Shown here piece by piece: positions 40,841 to 50,125 of a stretch of DNA of 64,000 nucleotides. The stretch is from Mycobacterium paraense. GTDB lineage: Bacteria > Actinomycetota > Actinomycetes > Mycobacteriales > Mycobacteriaceae. Position numbers and translations under genes: made by a program. Within the stretch, counting starts at the first letter, position 1, and each line of letters begins with the position of its first letter. The notes below the pieces were generated by a model. That model saw nothing but the letters and a program-made list of their open reading frames with translations, was not told the DNA's origin and made no database searches. The stretch lies in the NCBI RefSeq assembly GCF_002101815.1, contig NZ_LQPM01000006.1, forward strand, positions 186,001 to 250,000, given 5' to 3'.

Positions 40841-43558
40841 GTGGTAGACAGCGCGCCACCTTCGAACCCACCGCAGGAGCCGGTCCAGGGGGAGGACCTG
40901 CCCGATCGCCTGAGGGTGCATCAGCTGGCACGGGCGCTGGGCAGCACCAACAGGGAAGTGCTCGAGGCGCTCACCGCGCTCGACGGCCGGGTGAGCAACG
41001 TGCATTCCGGCGTCGACCGGGAGGACGCCCTGCGGGTCCGTGACCTGATCTTCGCCAAGCCGCTGCCCAACATCCCGGGCTTCAGCCACGCAGCGGCCAA
41101 GCAGCAGCCACTGCTGCTGCGCAGCTCCACCGAGCCGGCCGAGTACCTGCCGCTGTTCGTGGCGCCGCAGCCGGTGGAGCTTGGCGGCCGCGCCGACGCC
41201 GACGAGGCCGACGACGCCGACGATTCCGAGGACGACGACGAGGACCAGCCCGATCGCACGGCCAACCGGCGGCGCCGCCGCGGCCGGCGGGGGCGCGGCC
41301 GCGGTCGCGGCGAGCAGGGCGGAGCCGACGGCGACGACGACACCGGCGACGAGGACAGCGACTCCGACGAGTCCGACGACTCCGACGGCGACGACGAGGA
41401 CGGTTCCCCGGACGGGGCCACCCGGCGCCGCCGCCGGCGCCGGCGGCGCAAGTCGGGGGCCGGCGACGACAACGACGAGGGCCTGTCGCCCGACGACCCG
41501 CCCAACACCGTGGTGCACGAGCGCCCGCCCCGCGGCGGCAAGAACGGCGAGAGCTCCAACGCCGAGATCAAGGGCATCGACGGCTCCACCCGGCTGGAGG
41601 CCAAGCGGCAGCGCCGGCGCGACGGGCGCGACGCCGGCCGGCGCCGCCCACCGGTGCTCACCGAGGCCGAGTTCCTGGCGCGCCGCGAGGCCGTCGAACG
41701 GATGATGGTCGTGCGCGACCGGGTCCGCACCGAGCCGCCGCACCCGGGCGCGCGCTACACCCAGATCGCGGTGCTCGAGGACGGCATCCTCGTCGAGCAT
41801 TTCGTCACCTCCGCCGCGTCCGCCTCCCTGGTGGGCAACATCTACCTCGGGATCGTGCAGAACGTGCTGCCCTCGATGGAGGCCGCGTTCGTCGACATCG
41901 GTCGCGGCCGCAACGGCGTGTTGTACGCCGGCGAAGTCAACTGGGAAGCCGCGGGATTGGGTGGATCCGACCGCAAGATCGAGCAGGCCCTCAAGCCCGG
42001 CGACTACGTCGTCGTCCAGGTCAGCAAGGACCCGGTCGGGCACAAGGGCGCCCGGCTCACCACGCAGGTGTCGCTGGCCGGCCGCTACCTGGTTTATGTG
42101 CCCGGCGCGTCGTCGACCGGGATCAGCCGCAAGCTGCCCGACACCGAACGGCAGCGGCTCAAGGAGATCCTGCGCGAGGTAGTGCCGTCCGACGCCGGGG
42201 TGATCATCCGCACCGCGTCCGAAGGGGTCAAAGAGGAAGACATCCGCAAGGACGTCACCCGGCTGCAGGAGCGCTGGCAGCAGATCGAGGCCAAGGCGGC
42301 CGAGACCAAACAGAAGGCGGCGGGCGCCGCGGTCTCGCTCTACGAAGAGCCCGACGTGTTGGTCAAGGTCATTCGCGACCTGTTCAACGAGGACTTCGCC
42401 GGGCTCATCGTCTCCGGCGACGAGGCCTGGAACACGATCAACGAGTACGTGAATTCCGTTGCCCCCGAGCTCGTTTCGAAGCTGACCAAGTACGAACCCG
42501 CTTCCGGGCCGGACGATACGAGCGGCCCGGACGTGTTCGCGGTGCACCGCATCGACGAGCAACTCGCCAAGGCGATGGAACGCAAGGTGTGGCTGCCGTC
42601 GGGCGGCACGCTGGTCATCGACCGCACCGAGGCCATGACGGTGGTCGACGTCAACACCGGCAAGTTCACCGGATCCGGCGGCAACCTCGAACAGACCGTC
42701 ACCAAGAACAACCTCGAGGCGGCCGAGGAGATCGTGCGCCAGCTGCGGCTGCGCGACATCGGCGGCATCGTGGTCATCGACTTCATCGACATGGTGCTGG
42801 AGTCCAACCGCGACCTGGTGTTGCGGCGGCTGACCGAGGCGCTGGCCCGCGACCGCACCCGCCACCAGGTGTCGGAGGTGACGTCCCTGGGCCTGGTGCA
42901 GCTGACCCGCAAGCGGTTGGGCACCGGGCTGATCGAGGCGTTTTCGTCGTCGTGCCCGCACTGCGGTGGCCGGGGCATCCTGCTGCACAGCGACCCGGTC
43001 GATTCCGCCCCGTCGAACGGCCGCAAGTCCGAGTCCGGTGGTCGCCGGGGCAGGCGCTCGAAGAAGAAGGGGTCCGACGAGGCCACCGACCAGCCCACCG
43101 TGGCGAAGGTGCCCGCGCACGCCCCCGGTGAGCACCCGATGTTCAAGGCGATGGCCGCCGGCGCGTCCGGGGCGGGAGACCAAGACGAGCAGGGCGAGGA
43201 CGAATCCGACGGGTCCGGCGAGGTGCTCACCGCGACGGCCGACAGCGAGGCCGAAGATCGGCCCGCCGCCGACCTGGACGACGCCGACACCGATGACTTC
43301 GAGGACAACGACAGCGACGACGAGGACGAGTTCGACCTCGACAATGACAATGACAACGACGAGGACGACGACGACCTCGACGACGAGGACCTCGGCGACG
43401 ACGAGGACCTGGAGCTGGACGACGACGAAGACGATCTGGACGACGAGGATTCCGACGACGACACCGCGCAAGGCGGAAACGGCGGGTCCCCGGGCGGACG
43501 TCCGCGCCGCCGCCGCGCCGCGGGCCGGCCGGCCGGCCCGCCGATCCACGTGGACTGA
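40841..43558 (+). CDS. rne: Ribonuclease E/G
   Basis: Essential endoribonuclease for mRNA decay and rRNA processing; 905 residues. The first 270 residues are disordered with alternating acidic (DDADDSEDDDED) and Arg-rich ([14 protein letters not shown]) blocks. An S1 domain follows (about 310-380), then the catalytic region with metal-binding Asp residues in MTVVDVNTGKFTG and VVIDFIDM, and the zinc-link CPHCGGRG (about 705). A highly acidic C-terminal tail (Asp/Glu runs, about 780-880) ends in an Arg patch. It corresponds to Rv2444c (953 aa). GTG 40841 has AAGGAG 6 nt upstream. Confidence 0.95.
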   Translation: MVDSAPPSNPPQEPVQGEDLPDRLRVHQLARALGSTNREVLEALTALDGRVSNVHSGVDREDALRVRDLIFAKPLPNIPGFSHAAAKQQPLLLRSSTEPAEYLPLFVAPQPVELGGRADADEADDADDSEDDDEDQPDRTANRRRRRGRRGRGRGRGEQGGADGDDDTGDEDSDSDESDDSDGDDEDGSPDGATRRRRRRRRRKSGAGDDNDEGLSPDDPPNTVVHERPPRGGKNGESSNAEIKGIDGSTRLEAKRQRRRDGRDAGRRRPPVLTEAEFLARREAVERMMVVRDRVRTEPPHPGARYTQIAVLEDGILVEHFVTSAASASLVGNIYLGIVQNVLPSMEAAFVDIGRGRNGVLYAGEVNWEAAGLGGSDRKIEQALKPGDYVVVQVSKDPVGHKGARLTTQVSLAGRYLVYVPGASSTGISRKLPDTERQRLKEILREVVPSDAGVIIRTASEGVKEEDIRKDVTRLQERWQQIEAKAAETKQKAAGAAVSLYEEPDVLVKVIRDLFNEDFAGLIVSGDEAWNTINEYVNSVAPELVSKLTKYEPASGPDDTSGPDVFAVHRIDEQLAKAMERKVWLPSGGTLVIDRTEAMTVVDVNTGKFTGSGGNLEQTVTKNNLEAAEEIVRQLRLRDIGGIVVIDFIDMVLESNRDLVLRRLTEALARDRTRHQVSEVTSLGLVQLTRKRLGTGLIEAFSSSCPHCGGRGILLHSDPVDSAPSNGRKSESGGRRGRRSKKKGSDEATDQPTVAKVPAHAPGEHPMFKAMAAGASGAGDQDEQGEDESDGSGEVLTATADSEAEDRPAADLDDADTDDFEDNDSDDEDEFDLDNDNDNDEDDDDLDDEDLGDDEDLELDDDEDDLDDEDSDDDTAQGGNGGSPGGRPRRRRAAGRPAGPPIHVD

Positions 43559-43603
43559 CCTGCGCCGACCCGGGGTGTTCACCGGCCGTCGTGTGAGGCC
43601 GGT

Positions 43604-43633
43604 TTGACCCTGTAGCCGCTGGTCAAGTACCCT
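43604..43633 (+). promoter_or_regulatory. SigA-type promoter of rplU
   Basis: TTGACC (43604-43609) and TACCCT (43628-43633) with an 18-nt spacer. Transcription would start near 43641, giving a leader of about 140 nt before rplU with short GC hairpins (for example GGCC...GGCC), a size that could allow ribosomal-protein feedback. Confidence 0.6.
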
Positions 43634-43782
43634 TGGACAGTTGTCGTCAGGCCAGACTGTGGCCGGCGGCGGGCGGGACCACCGGGCTCGGAGTTTTCTA
43701 CCGGGGGCGGACCCGCACCCCAGACCCACCACGCACAGGCCGGTGGCACGCGCGCGGCTAGCAGAAAGAGGCAGGAGCAACG

Positions 43783-44094
43783 ATGGCGACCTACGCAATC
43801 GTCAAGACCGGCGGCAAGCAGTACAAGGTCGCCGTCGGTGACGTGGTCAAGGTCGAGAAGCTGGACTCCGAGCCGGGTTCGAACGTGACGCTGCCGGTGG
43901 CCCTCGTCGTCGACGGTGCCAAGGTCACCAGCGACGCGGCCGCCCTGGCCAAGGTTGCGGTGACCGGCGAGGTGCTCGAGCACACCAAGGGCCCCAAGAT
44001 CCGCATCCACAAGTTCAAGAACAAGACCGGCTACCACAAGCGTCAGGGACACCGTCAGCAGCTGACGGTCCTGAAGGTCACGGGCATCAAGTAG
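43783..44094 (+). CDS. rplU: 50S ribosomal protein L21
   Basis: Large-subunit protein L21 of 103 residues that binds 23S rRNA. It starts [27 protein letters not shown] and ends with the L21 signature [25 protein letters not shown] 43783 has GGAG upstream. First gene of the rplU-rpmA-obg-proB cluster; rpmA follows after 15 nt. Confidence 0.98.
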   Translation: MATYAIVKTGGKQYKVAVGDVVKVEKLDSEPGSNVTLPVALVVDGAKVTSDAAALAKVAVTGEVLEHTKGPKIRIHKFKNKTGYHKRQGHRQQLTVLKVTGIK

Positions 44095-44109
44095 CAAAGG
44101 CGATAAGAC

Positions 44110-44376
44110 ATGGCACACAAGAAGGGCGCTTCCAGCTCGCGCAACGGCCGCGACTCCGCCGCGCAGCGGCTGGGTGTGAAGCGGTTCGGCGGCCAGGTCG
44201 TCAAGGCCGGCGAAATCCTGATCCGCCAGCGCGGCACCAAATTCCACCCCGGCGCGGGCGTCGGCCGTGGCGGCGACGACACGCTGTTCGCCAAGGAGTC
44301 CGGAGCCGTCGAGTTCGGGGTCAAGCGCGGGCGCAAGACCGTCAGCATCGTCGCGGCCGGGCAGACCACCGACTAG
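44110..44376 (+). CDS. rpmA: 50S ribosomal protein L27
   Basis: Large-subunit protein L27 of 88 residues, near the peptidyl transferase centre. It starts [25 protein letters not shown] and has the signature [20 protein letters not shown]. It has no N-terminal cleavable extension of the Firmicutes type. Lies 15 nt after rplU and 64 nt before obg. Confidence 0.98.
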   Translation: MAHKKGASSSRNGRDSAAQRLGVKRFGGQVVKAGEILIRQRGTKFHPGAGVGRGGDDTLFAKESGAVEFGVKRGRKTVSIVAAGQTTD

Positions 44377-44440
44377 GCGTCGGCACCCGGGCCCGATGCG
44401 CGGCCCGCATCGCGGCCCGCGGTAGTTGAGAGGACCCTCG

Positions 44441-45883
44441 ATGCCTCGGTTCGTCGATCGCGTCGTCATCCACGCTCGGGCGGGTTCCGGCGGTAACGGC
44501 TGCGCGTCGGTCCACCGCGAGAAATTCAAGCCGCTCGGCGGCCCCGACGGGGGCAACGGCGGCCGCGGCGGCAGCATCGTCCTGGTCGTCGACCCGCAAG
44601 TGCACACCCTGCTGGACTTCCATTTCCATCCGCACGTCACCGCGCCGTCGGGCAAGCAGGGGATGGGCAACAACCGCGACGGCGCCGCGGGGTCCGACCT
44701 CGAGGTCAAGGTGCCCGACGGCACCGTCGTGCTGGACGAAAACGGCCGGCTGCTCGCCGATCTGGTGGGCGCGGGCACGCGATTCGAGGCGGCCGCCGGC
44801 GGCCGCGGCGGCCTGGGCAACGCCGCGCTGGCATCGCGGGCCCGCAAGGCCCCCGGCTTCGCGCTGCTCGGGGAACCGGGGCAGTCCCGCGACCTGACGC
44901 TGGAGCTCAAGACCGTCGCGGACGTGGGGCTGATCGGGTTTCCCTCGGCCGGCAAATCCTCGCTGGTGTCGGCGATCTCGGCGGCCAAACCCAAGGTCGC
45001 CGACTACCCGTTCACCACGCTGGTGCCCAACCTCGGCGTGGTGTCGGCGGGGGAGCACACCTTCACGATCGCCGACGTGCCGGGCCTGATCCCGGGCGCG
45101 TCGCAGGGCCGCGGGCTGGGCCTGGAGTTCCTCCGGCACATCGAGCGGTGCGCCGTGCTGGTGCACGTCGTCGACTGCGCCACCGCCGAACCCGGCCGCG
45201 ACCCCATCTCCGACATCGACGCGCTGGAAGCCGAGCTGGCCACGTACACCCCGACCCTGCAAGGGGACGCGGCGCTGGGCGACCTGGCCGAGCGGCCGCG
45301 CGCGGTGGTGCTCAACAAGATCGACGTGCCCGAGGCCCGCGAGCTCGCCGAATTCGTCCGCGACGAGATCGCCGAGCGCGGCTGGCCGGTGTTTCTGGTG
45401 TCGACCGTCGCGCGGGAGGGCTTGCAGCCCTTGATTTTCGGGCTGTGGCAGATGATTTCGGAGTACAACGCCGCGCGGCCGCCGATCGTGCCGCGGCGCC
45501 CGGTGATCCGCCCGGTGCCCGTCGACGACAGCGGCTTCACCGTCGAGCCGGACGGCGAGGGCGGCTTCGTGGTCACCGGCGCGCGGCCCGAGCGCTGGGT
45601 GGGCCAGACCAACTTCGACAACGACGAGGCGGTGGGCTACCTGGCCGACCGGCTGGCGCGCCTCGGCGTCGAGGAGGAACTGCTGCGGCTGGGGGCGCGG
45701 CCGGGCTGCGCCGTAACCATCGGGGAGATGACGTTTGACTGGGAGCCGCAAACCCCCGCGGGACAGCACGTCGCGCTGTCGGGGCGCGGCACCGACGCGC
45801 GGCTGGAGCGCACCGAACGGACCGGCGCCGCCGAGCGCAAGGCCGCGCGCCGCCAACGCCGCGAGCGCGGTGACCGGTCGTGA
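44441..45883 (+). CDS. obg: Obg GTPase
   Basis: Essential ribosome-associated GTPase of 480 residues linked to ribosome assembly and stress. The glycine-rich Obg fold is at the N-terminus ([29 protein letters not shown]). The G domain (about 160-340) has G1 GFPSAGKSS, the switch region [11 protein letters not shown]3 DVPGLI and G4 NKID; the C-terminal OCT domain follows. ATG 44441 (MPRFVDRVV) has GAGAGGA 6 nt upstream and matches the family; an in-frame start 5 codons earlier is unlikely. The stop overlaps proB (GTGA). Confidence 0.96.
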   Translation: MPRFVDRVVIHARAGSGGNGCASVHREKFKPLGGPDGGNGGRGGSIVLVVDPQVHTLLDFHFHPHVTAPSGKQGMGNNRDGAAGSDLEVKVPDGTVVLDENGRLLADLVGAGTRFEAAAGGRGGLGNAALASRARKAPGFALLGEPGQSRDLTLELKTVADVGLIGFPSAGKSSLVSAISAAKPKVADYPFTTLVPNLGVVSAGEHTFTIADVPGLIPGASQGRGLGLEFLRHIERCAVLVHVVDCATAEPGRDPISDIDALEAELATYTPTLQGDAALGDLAERPRAVVLNKIDVPEARELAEFVRDEIAERGWPVFLVSTVAREGLQPLIFGLWQMISEYNAARPPIVPRRPVIRPVPVDDSGFTVEPDGEGGFVVTGARPERWVGQTNFDNDEAVGYLADRLARLGVEEELLRLGARPGCAVTIGEMTFDWEPQTPAGQHVALSGRGTDARLERTERTGAAERKAARRQRRERGDRS

Positions 45884-46983
45884 GCGCTCACCGCGAAGCC
45901 ATCCGTAGCGCGCGCAGCCTGGTGGTCAAGGTCGGAACGAACGCGCTGACGACGCCGTCCGGGGTGTTCGACGCCGGGCGGCTGGCCGGGTTGGCCGACG
46001 CGATCGAGGCGCGGATGAAAGCCGGCACCGACGTCGTCATCGTGTCGTCCGGCGCGATCGCCGCCGGCATCGAGCCGCTCGGATTATCCCGTCGCCCACA
46101 GGATCTGGCCACCAAGCAGGCCGCGGCCAGCGTCGGGCAGGTCGCGCTGGTGAACTCGTGGAGCGCGGCGTTCGCCCGCTACGGGCGCACGGTCGGGCAG
46201 GTGCTGCTGACCGCGCACGACATCTCGGTGCGGGCGTCGCACACCAACGCCCAGCGCACCCTGGACCGGCTGCGGGCGCTGCACGCGGTGGCGATCGTCA
46301 ACGAGAACGACACGGTGGCCACCAACGAGATCCGGTTCGGCGACAACGACCGGCTCTCGGCGCTGGTGGCCCACCTGGTCGGTGCCGAGGCTTTGGTGCT
46401 GCTCTCCGACATCGACGGGCTCTACGACTCCGACCCCCGAAAGACCAAGGGAGCCACGTTCGTTCCCGAGGTGTCCGGCGCGGCGGACCTCGACGGCGTG
46501 GTCGCCGGCCCGGGCAGCGACCTGGGCACCGGCGGCATGGCCTCGAAAATGTCCTCGGCGCTGCTGGCCGCCGACGCCGGGGTCCCGGTGCTGCTGGCCG
46601 CCGCGTCCGACGCCGCCACCGCGCTCACCGACGCCTCAACCGGGACGGTGTTCGCCGCCCGGCCGGTGCGGATGTCGGCCCGCCGGTTCTGGGTGCGTTA
46701 TGCCGCCGAGGCGGCCGGTTCGCTGACCCTCGACGAGGGGGCGGTGCGCGCGGTGCTGCGGCAGCGCCGCTCGCTGCTGGCCGCGGGCATCACCACGGTG
46801 TCGGGGCGGTTCTACGCCGGCGACGTGGTCGAGCTGCGCGGGCCCGACGCGACCATGGTGGCGCGCGGCGTGGTCGCCTACGACGCCACCGAGCTGGCCA
46901 CCATGATGGGCCGGTCGACGTCCGACCTGCCCGGCGAGTTGCGCCGGCCCGCGGTGCACGCCGACGACCTGGTTGCGGTGTAG
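45880..46983 (+). CDS. proB: Glutamate 5-kinase
   Basis: First step of proline synthesis: phosphorylates glutamate; 367 residues. The amino-acid-kinase domain has [40 protein letters not shown] and [14 protein letters not shown]-terminal PUA domain follows (about 275-367). It starts at GTG 45880, overlapping the obg stop, so it is coupled to the ribosomal/GTPase operon. The partner proA lies 14 kb away (60981). It ends 6 nt before the convergent DUF5313 gene. Confidence 0.95.
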   Translation: MSAHREAIRSARSLVVKVGTNALTTPSGVFDAGRLAGLADAIEARMKAGTDVVIVSSGAIAAGIEPLGLSRRPQDLATKQAAASVGQVALVNSWSAAFARYGRTVGQVLLTAHDISVRASHTNAQRTLDRLRALHAVAIVNENDTVATNEIRFGDNDRLSALVAHLVGAEALVLLSDIDGLYDSDPRKTKGATFVPEVSGAADLDGVVAGPGSDLGTGGMASKMSSALLAADAGVPVLLAAASDAATALTDASTGTVFAARPVRMSARRFWVRYAAEAAGSLTLDEGAVRAVLRQRRSLLAAGITTVSGRFYAGDVVELRGPDATMVARGVVAYDATELATMMGRSTSDLPGELRRPAVHADDLVAV

Positions 46984-46989
46984 GGCGGC

Positions 46990-47409
46990 TTACGTAAACG
47001 GGTTGCTGTTGTCCTGCCACGCGGCCGATTCGGGACGCGGCCCGTAGCGGCGGGCGTAATCCTCGTGCATCTTGGCCTGCTTCTTGTTTTTGAGCACGTC
47101 GACCAGGTTCGGGTCGAGGCCGTGCTGCGCCAGCCGGTGGCGGCGCCAGACCTTGTTCAGCGCAAGCGAAATCAGCAGCGCCCAGATGTAGAGCGGCACC
47201 GTCATCTCGCTGTGCACGTACAGCGAGGCGGGCAGCAGCCAGAAGGGTGCGAGGACGAACAGCGGCGGGATGGCCCACCGGATCATGTGCCGGCGCACGG
47301 CGCCCTTGCCGGCCAGGTCGTTGGCGACCCAGTCGCGCATCGAGTCGGGCAGCTGCCGCCCGTACGAGTAGGCGATGTATTGCCAGGGGTTGGGTTTGGC
47401 GCTGGTCAT
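46990..47409 (-). CDS. DUF5313 membrane protein
   Basis: A 139-residue protein with a soluble N-terminal part (PNPWQYIAYSYGRQLPDSMRDWVANDLAG), two hydrophobic helices in the middle (WAIPPLFVLAPFWLLPASLYV and VPLYIWALLISLALNKVW) and a basic/acidic tail. This matches the actinobacterial DUF5313 family; function unknown. ATG 47409 has AGGAG upstream. It follows the MarR-type regulator by 18 nt on the same strand and is probably its co-transcribed target. Confidence 0.78.
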   Translation of the reverse strand: MTSAKPNPWQYIAYSYGRQLPDSMRDWVANDLAGKGAVRRHMIRWAIPPLFVLAPFWLLPASLYVHSEMTVPLYIWALLISLALNKVWRRHRLAQHGLDPNLVDVLKNKKQAKMHEDYARRYGPRPESAAWQDNSNPFT

Positions 47410-47427
47410 GATGGCTCCTAAGGGGTT

Positions 47428-47919
47428 TCAGGTCTGCAACGCGCCGGCCGCCAGGGCTGCCGCGTTGATCCGGGTGAGCACCTCGTGCAGGTGCCGCAGC
47501 TCGTCCATGTCGACGCCCAGGCGTGCGACCACGGCCGGCGGGATCTGCAGCGCGCGCCGGCGTAGGGCGGTGCCGCCGGCGGTGAGTTTGACGTCGGTCG
47601 AGCGCTCATCGGCGGTGTTGCGGGTGCGGGTGATGAGCCCGAGCGCCTCCAGGCGCTTGAGCATCGGTGACAGCGTGGCCGAATCCATCTGCAACGTGGC
47701 GGCGATCTCCTTGACCGACAGCGGTTTCTGCCGTCCCGCTGGTGTCTTGTGATGATCCCAGAGCGTCAGCATCACCAGATACTGGGGATGGGTCAGCCCC
47801 AGCGGCTCCAACAGCGGCCGGTAGACCGCCAGAACGGCGCGGTTGGTGACGCTCAGCGCGAAACAGACCTGTTGCTCGAGGGCGAGCGGGTCGACGTCCG
47901 GCGCGGTCGTTGCGGTCAC
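47428..47919 (-). CDS. MarR-family regulator, OhrR-like
   Basis: A 163-residue winged-helix repressor. The N-terminal stretch LEQQVCFALSVTNRAVLAVYRPLLEPLGLTHPQYLVML matches OhrR regulators, including the reactive peroxide-sensing Cys (Cys19). The DNA-recognition part is VKEIAATLQMDSATLSPMLKRLEALGL and the wing is RTRNTADERSTDVKLT. No ohr peroxiredoxin gene is next to it; the co-transcribed gene is a DUF5313 membrane protein. GTG 47919 is set by a leaderless promoter and a palindrome just upstream suggests autorepression. Sensing of organic hydroperoxides is inferred. Confidence 0.88.
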   Translation of the reverse strand: MTATTAPDVDPLALEQQVCFALSVTNRAVLAVYRPLLEPLGLTHPQYLVMLTLWDHHKTPAGRQKPLSVKEIAATLQMDSATLSPMLKRLEALGLITRTRNTADERSTDVKLTAGGTALRRRALQIPPAVVARLGVDMDELRHLHEVLTRINAAALAAGALQT

Positions 47920-47924
47920 ATTTA

Positions 47925-47946
47925 TACCGTACGCTAATAATTAGCG
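47925..47946 (-). promoter_or_regulatory. Leaderless promoter and palindromic operator of the MarR gene
   Basis: Minus-strand -10 box TACGGT (47925-47930) lies 5 nt before the GTG. Immediately upstream is the 15-bp palindrome CGCTAAT-A-ATTAGCG (47932-47946), placed where a bound repressor would cover the spacer and -10 box. Confidence 0.7.
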
Positions 47947-48011
47947 CCCTAACTATATTGCATTGGTCACAGCGGTTTCGCCACAGCAGTCACGCCGTGC
48001 GGGCGACCACT

Positions 48012-48089
48012 CTTTGTGCCCGCCTCATAGCGACATCTCTGTTGCGTGACGCCCAACACCCGCTTTGTCGCTGTGAAGCGGGCACAAAG
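48012..48089. repeat. Large imperfect inverted repeat (stem-loop)
   Basis: Left arm 48012-48034 and right arm 48067-48089 pair over 23 bp with two mismatches (21 of 23), around a 32-nt loop that contains TGTTG/CAACA. Each arm contains TTTGTGCCCGC on one strand. It lies in the 184-nt space between the 3' end of a tetR gene and the MarR gene, both on the minus strand. Either a strong terminator or a small non-autonomous repeat element. Confidence 0.7.
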
Positions 48090-48103
48090 CCTGTGCCTCC
48101 GGA

Positions 48104-48754
48104 TCACGCCGGCGGCATCGCCTTGAGATACAAGCTGCCCCAAATGATTTGGGCCAGCGCCTCGGCCAGCTCCGCGTCGTAGGAGTCTGGAGCGCTCGGA
48201 AGGTTCTGGTGGCACGCCCGCTCGACCATCCAGGTCAACGCGCTGGCCGTGGCGGTGGCGGGCAGCTCCGGGCGGATGGAGCCGTCGGCCTGGCCGTCCT
48301 CGATCACGCGGGCCACCCGCCCGGTGATGGCGGTCAGCAGGTTCTGATAGGTCGCCCCGACCACCGGGTCGTAGCCGGCCATCTCGTTGAGCGCGACGAG
48401 CACCGGTTGATGGCGCCGGTAGCCGGCGACGAGGCCCGTGGTCGCGGCGCGCACGTCGGCGGGGTCGTGCCGCCACGCCACACTCCACCAGCGGTCCGCC
48501 CGGTCGGCGAGGTCGGCGAACACCTGGCCGGCCAGCCGGCGCAGCAGGTGGCCCTTGTCCTCGAAGTAGATGTAGAAGCTGGCCCGCGAGATGCCGGCCT
48601 CGCTCGACAGCCGGTCCACGCTGAGCTCGGTGAAGCTGGCGCCGTCGCGCATCAGCCGCTCGGTGGCCTCCAGCAGGCGGCGCTCGAGTTGCTCTCGCCG
48701 CTGCTGGCGCCCGTGTTCGCGATTGGCCTGCGCCTTTCGGGTGACCGACGGCAT
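48104..48754 (-). CDS. TetR-family regulator of the P450 locus
   Basis: A 216-residue repressor. The N-terminal HTH is LLEATERLMRDGASFTELSVDRLSSEAGISRASFYIYFEDKGHLL (about 27-71), preceded by an Arg/Gln-rich arm. The C-terminal ligand domain includes EMAGYDPVVGATYQNL and resembles the EthR-like subgroup in general layout. ATG 48754 is set by a TATGCT -10 box 6 nt upstream. It is divergent from the cytochrome P450 gene with a 17-bp palindrome between them, so it probably represses both. Ligand unknown. Confidence 0.88.
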   Translation of the reverse strand: MPSVTRKAQANREHGRQQRREQLERRLLEATERLMRDGASFTELSVDRLSSEAGISRASFYIYFEDKGHLLRRLAGQVFADLADRADRWWSVAWRHDPADVRAATTGLVAGYRRHQPVLVALNEMAGYDPVVGATYQNLLTAITGRVARVIEDGQADGSIRPELPATATASALTWMVERACHQNLPSAPDSYDAELAEALAQIIWGSLYLKAMPPA

Positions 48755-48760
48755 TTACCC

Positions 48761-48804
48761 AGCATAGCCGAGGGGTTAACACATTGACTAGACATCATGT
48801 CTAG
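48761..48804. promoter_or_regulatory. Divergent tetR/P450 promoter with 17-bp palindrome
   Basis: Perfect palindrome CTAGACAT-C-ATGTCTAG (48788-48804) between the divergent genes. The tetR leaderless -10 TATGCT is at 48761-48766 (minus strand). For the P450 gene TATTGT just right of the palindrome is a -10 candidate. A repressor on the palindrome could block both. Confidence 0.7.
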
Positions 48805-48856
48805 GCATATTGTCGATCACAACGTGTGACCGGGGTCATAACCGAGAGGAGCAACG

Positions 48857-50125
48857 ATGACGGTGACGGTGGGCTTAGCCGGCGGTTCTCGCGCCTACGA
48901 CCCGATCGACCTGTCGTCGCGCGCGTTCTGGGCCACGACCGCGGCCGAGCGGGAACGGTCGTTCGCCGTGCTGCGCGCCGAACGCCCGGTGAGCTGGCAC
49001 CCGCCGGTGGAAGACGCCCTGATGTCCGATCCCGACGACCCGGGCTACTGGGCCGTCACCCGGCGCTCGGACATCGTCGCGGTCAGCCGCAACAACGAGG
49101 TGTTCCTGTCCGGCAAGGGCGTGATGTTCGAAAGCATTCCCGTGGAGCTGCTGGAGGCGTCGCAGTCCTTCCTGGCGATGGACCCGCCGCGGCACACCAC
49201 GTTGCGCAAGCTCGCCCACGCCGCCTTCACGCCCCGGCAGGTCCGGCGCATCGAGGACTCGATCCAGGCGAACGCCAAGGCCATCGTCGAAGAGCTGCGG
49301 GCCGCCGGCAGCGGTGCCGATTTCGTCGACCTGTGCGCCAAGGAGCTGCCCATCCGCACGCTGTCGGACATGGTGGGGATCCCGGAGTCCGAGCGGCAGC
49401 GGGTCGCGCACGCGACCGACGCCATGGTGTCCTGGGCCGACCCGGCCTACCTGGCCGGGCGCCACCCGATGGAGATCCTCCTCGAGAACCAGATGTATCT
49501 GCACCAGCTGGCCGGCGCCCTGGCCGCGGAGCGCCGCGAACGGCCCGGCGACGACCTGTTCAGCAGCCTGGTGAACGCCGAGGTGGACGGCGACCGGCTG
49601 ACCGACGCGGACGTGGCGGCGTTCTTCGTGTTGCTGTCGGTGGCCGGGAACGACACCACCCGGCAGACCATCAGCCACGCGATGAAGGCGCTCACCGACT
49701 TCCCCGACCAAAGGGCGTGGCTGCTCGAGGATTTCGACAACCGGATTGGCACCGCGGTTGAGGAGTTCGTCCGGTGGGCCACGCCCGTGATGACCTTCCG
49801 CCGCACGGCCGCAACGGATTTCGAGCTGAGTGGTCAGCAGATCCGGGCGGGGGAGAAGGTGGTGATGTTCTACTCGTCGGGCAACTGGGACACCGAGGCG
49901 TTCGACCATCCGGAGCGTTTCGACCTGAGCCGCAGCCCCAACCCGCACGTGGGCATGGGCGGCGGTGGGGTGCACTTCTGCCTCGGTGCGCACGTGGCGC
50001 GGGCGCAGCTGCGCGCCATCTTCGGCGAGCTGCTGCGTCAGTTGCCGGAGATCCAGGCGGGCGAGCCGACCTACGTGGCGGGCAATTTCATCCACGCCGT
50101 CCGCAGCATGCCCTGCACGTTCTAG
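48857..50125 (+). CDS. Cytochrome P450 (CYP124/CYP188-like)
   Basis: Soluble class I P450 monooxygenase of 422 residues. Oxygen-activating I-helix AGNDTTR, K-helix EEFVRW (ExxR), and haem loop GGGGVHFCLGAHVAR with the iron ligand Cys375. The region SFLAMDPPRHTTLRKLAHAAFTPRQVRRIE and the overall pattern resemble CYP124-type enzymes, which hydroxylate methyl-branched lipids or sterol side chains; the true substrate is unknown. ATG 48857 has GAGGAG upstream. No ferredoxin gene is adjacent. Likely controlled by the divergent TetR. Absent between proB and nadE in M. tuberculosis. Confidence 0.9.
   Translation: MTVTVGLAGGSRAYDPIDLSSRAFWATTAAERERSFAVLRAERPVSWHPPVEDALMSDPDDPGYWAVTRRSDIVAVSRNNEVFLSGKGVMFESIPVELLEASQSFLAMDPPRHTTLRKLAHAAFTPRQVRRIEDSIQANAKAIVEELRAAGSGADFVDLCAKELPIRTLSDMVGIPESERQRVAHATDAMVSWADPAYLAGRHPMEILLENQMYLHQLAGALAAERRERPGDDLFSSLVNAEVDGDRLTDADVAAFFVLLSVAGNDTTRQTISHAMKALTDFPDQRAWLLEDFDNRIGTAVEEFVRWATPVMTFRRTAATDFELSGQQIRAGEKVVMFYSSGNWDTEAFDHPERFDLSRSPNPHVGMGGGGVHFCLGAHVARAQLRAIFGELLRQLPEIQAGEPTYVAGNFIHAVRSMPCTF

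Noticed and set aside
40841..43558. GAC/GAG-rich stretches in rne read as a tandem DNA repeat
   Set aside because: They encode the acidic disordered regions of RNase E with varied codons and no fixed period, so they are protein composition, not a DNA repeat element.
40751..43798. A 1015-codon open frame antisense to rne
   Set aside because: Shows Val/Leu/Val repeats that are the mirror of the Asp/Glu/Arg runs of RNase E; not a real protein.
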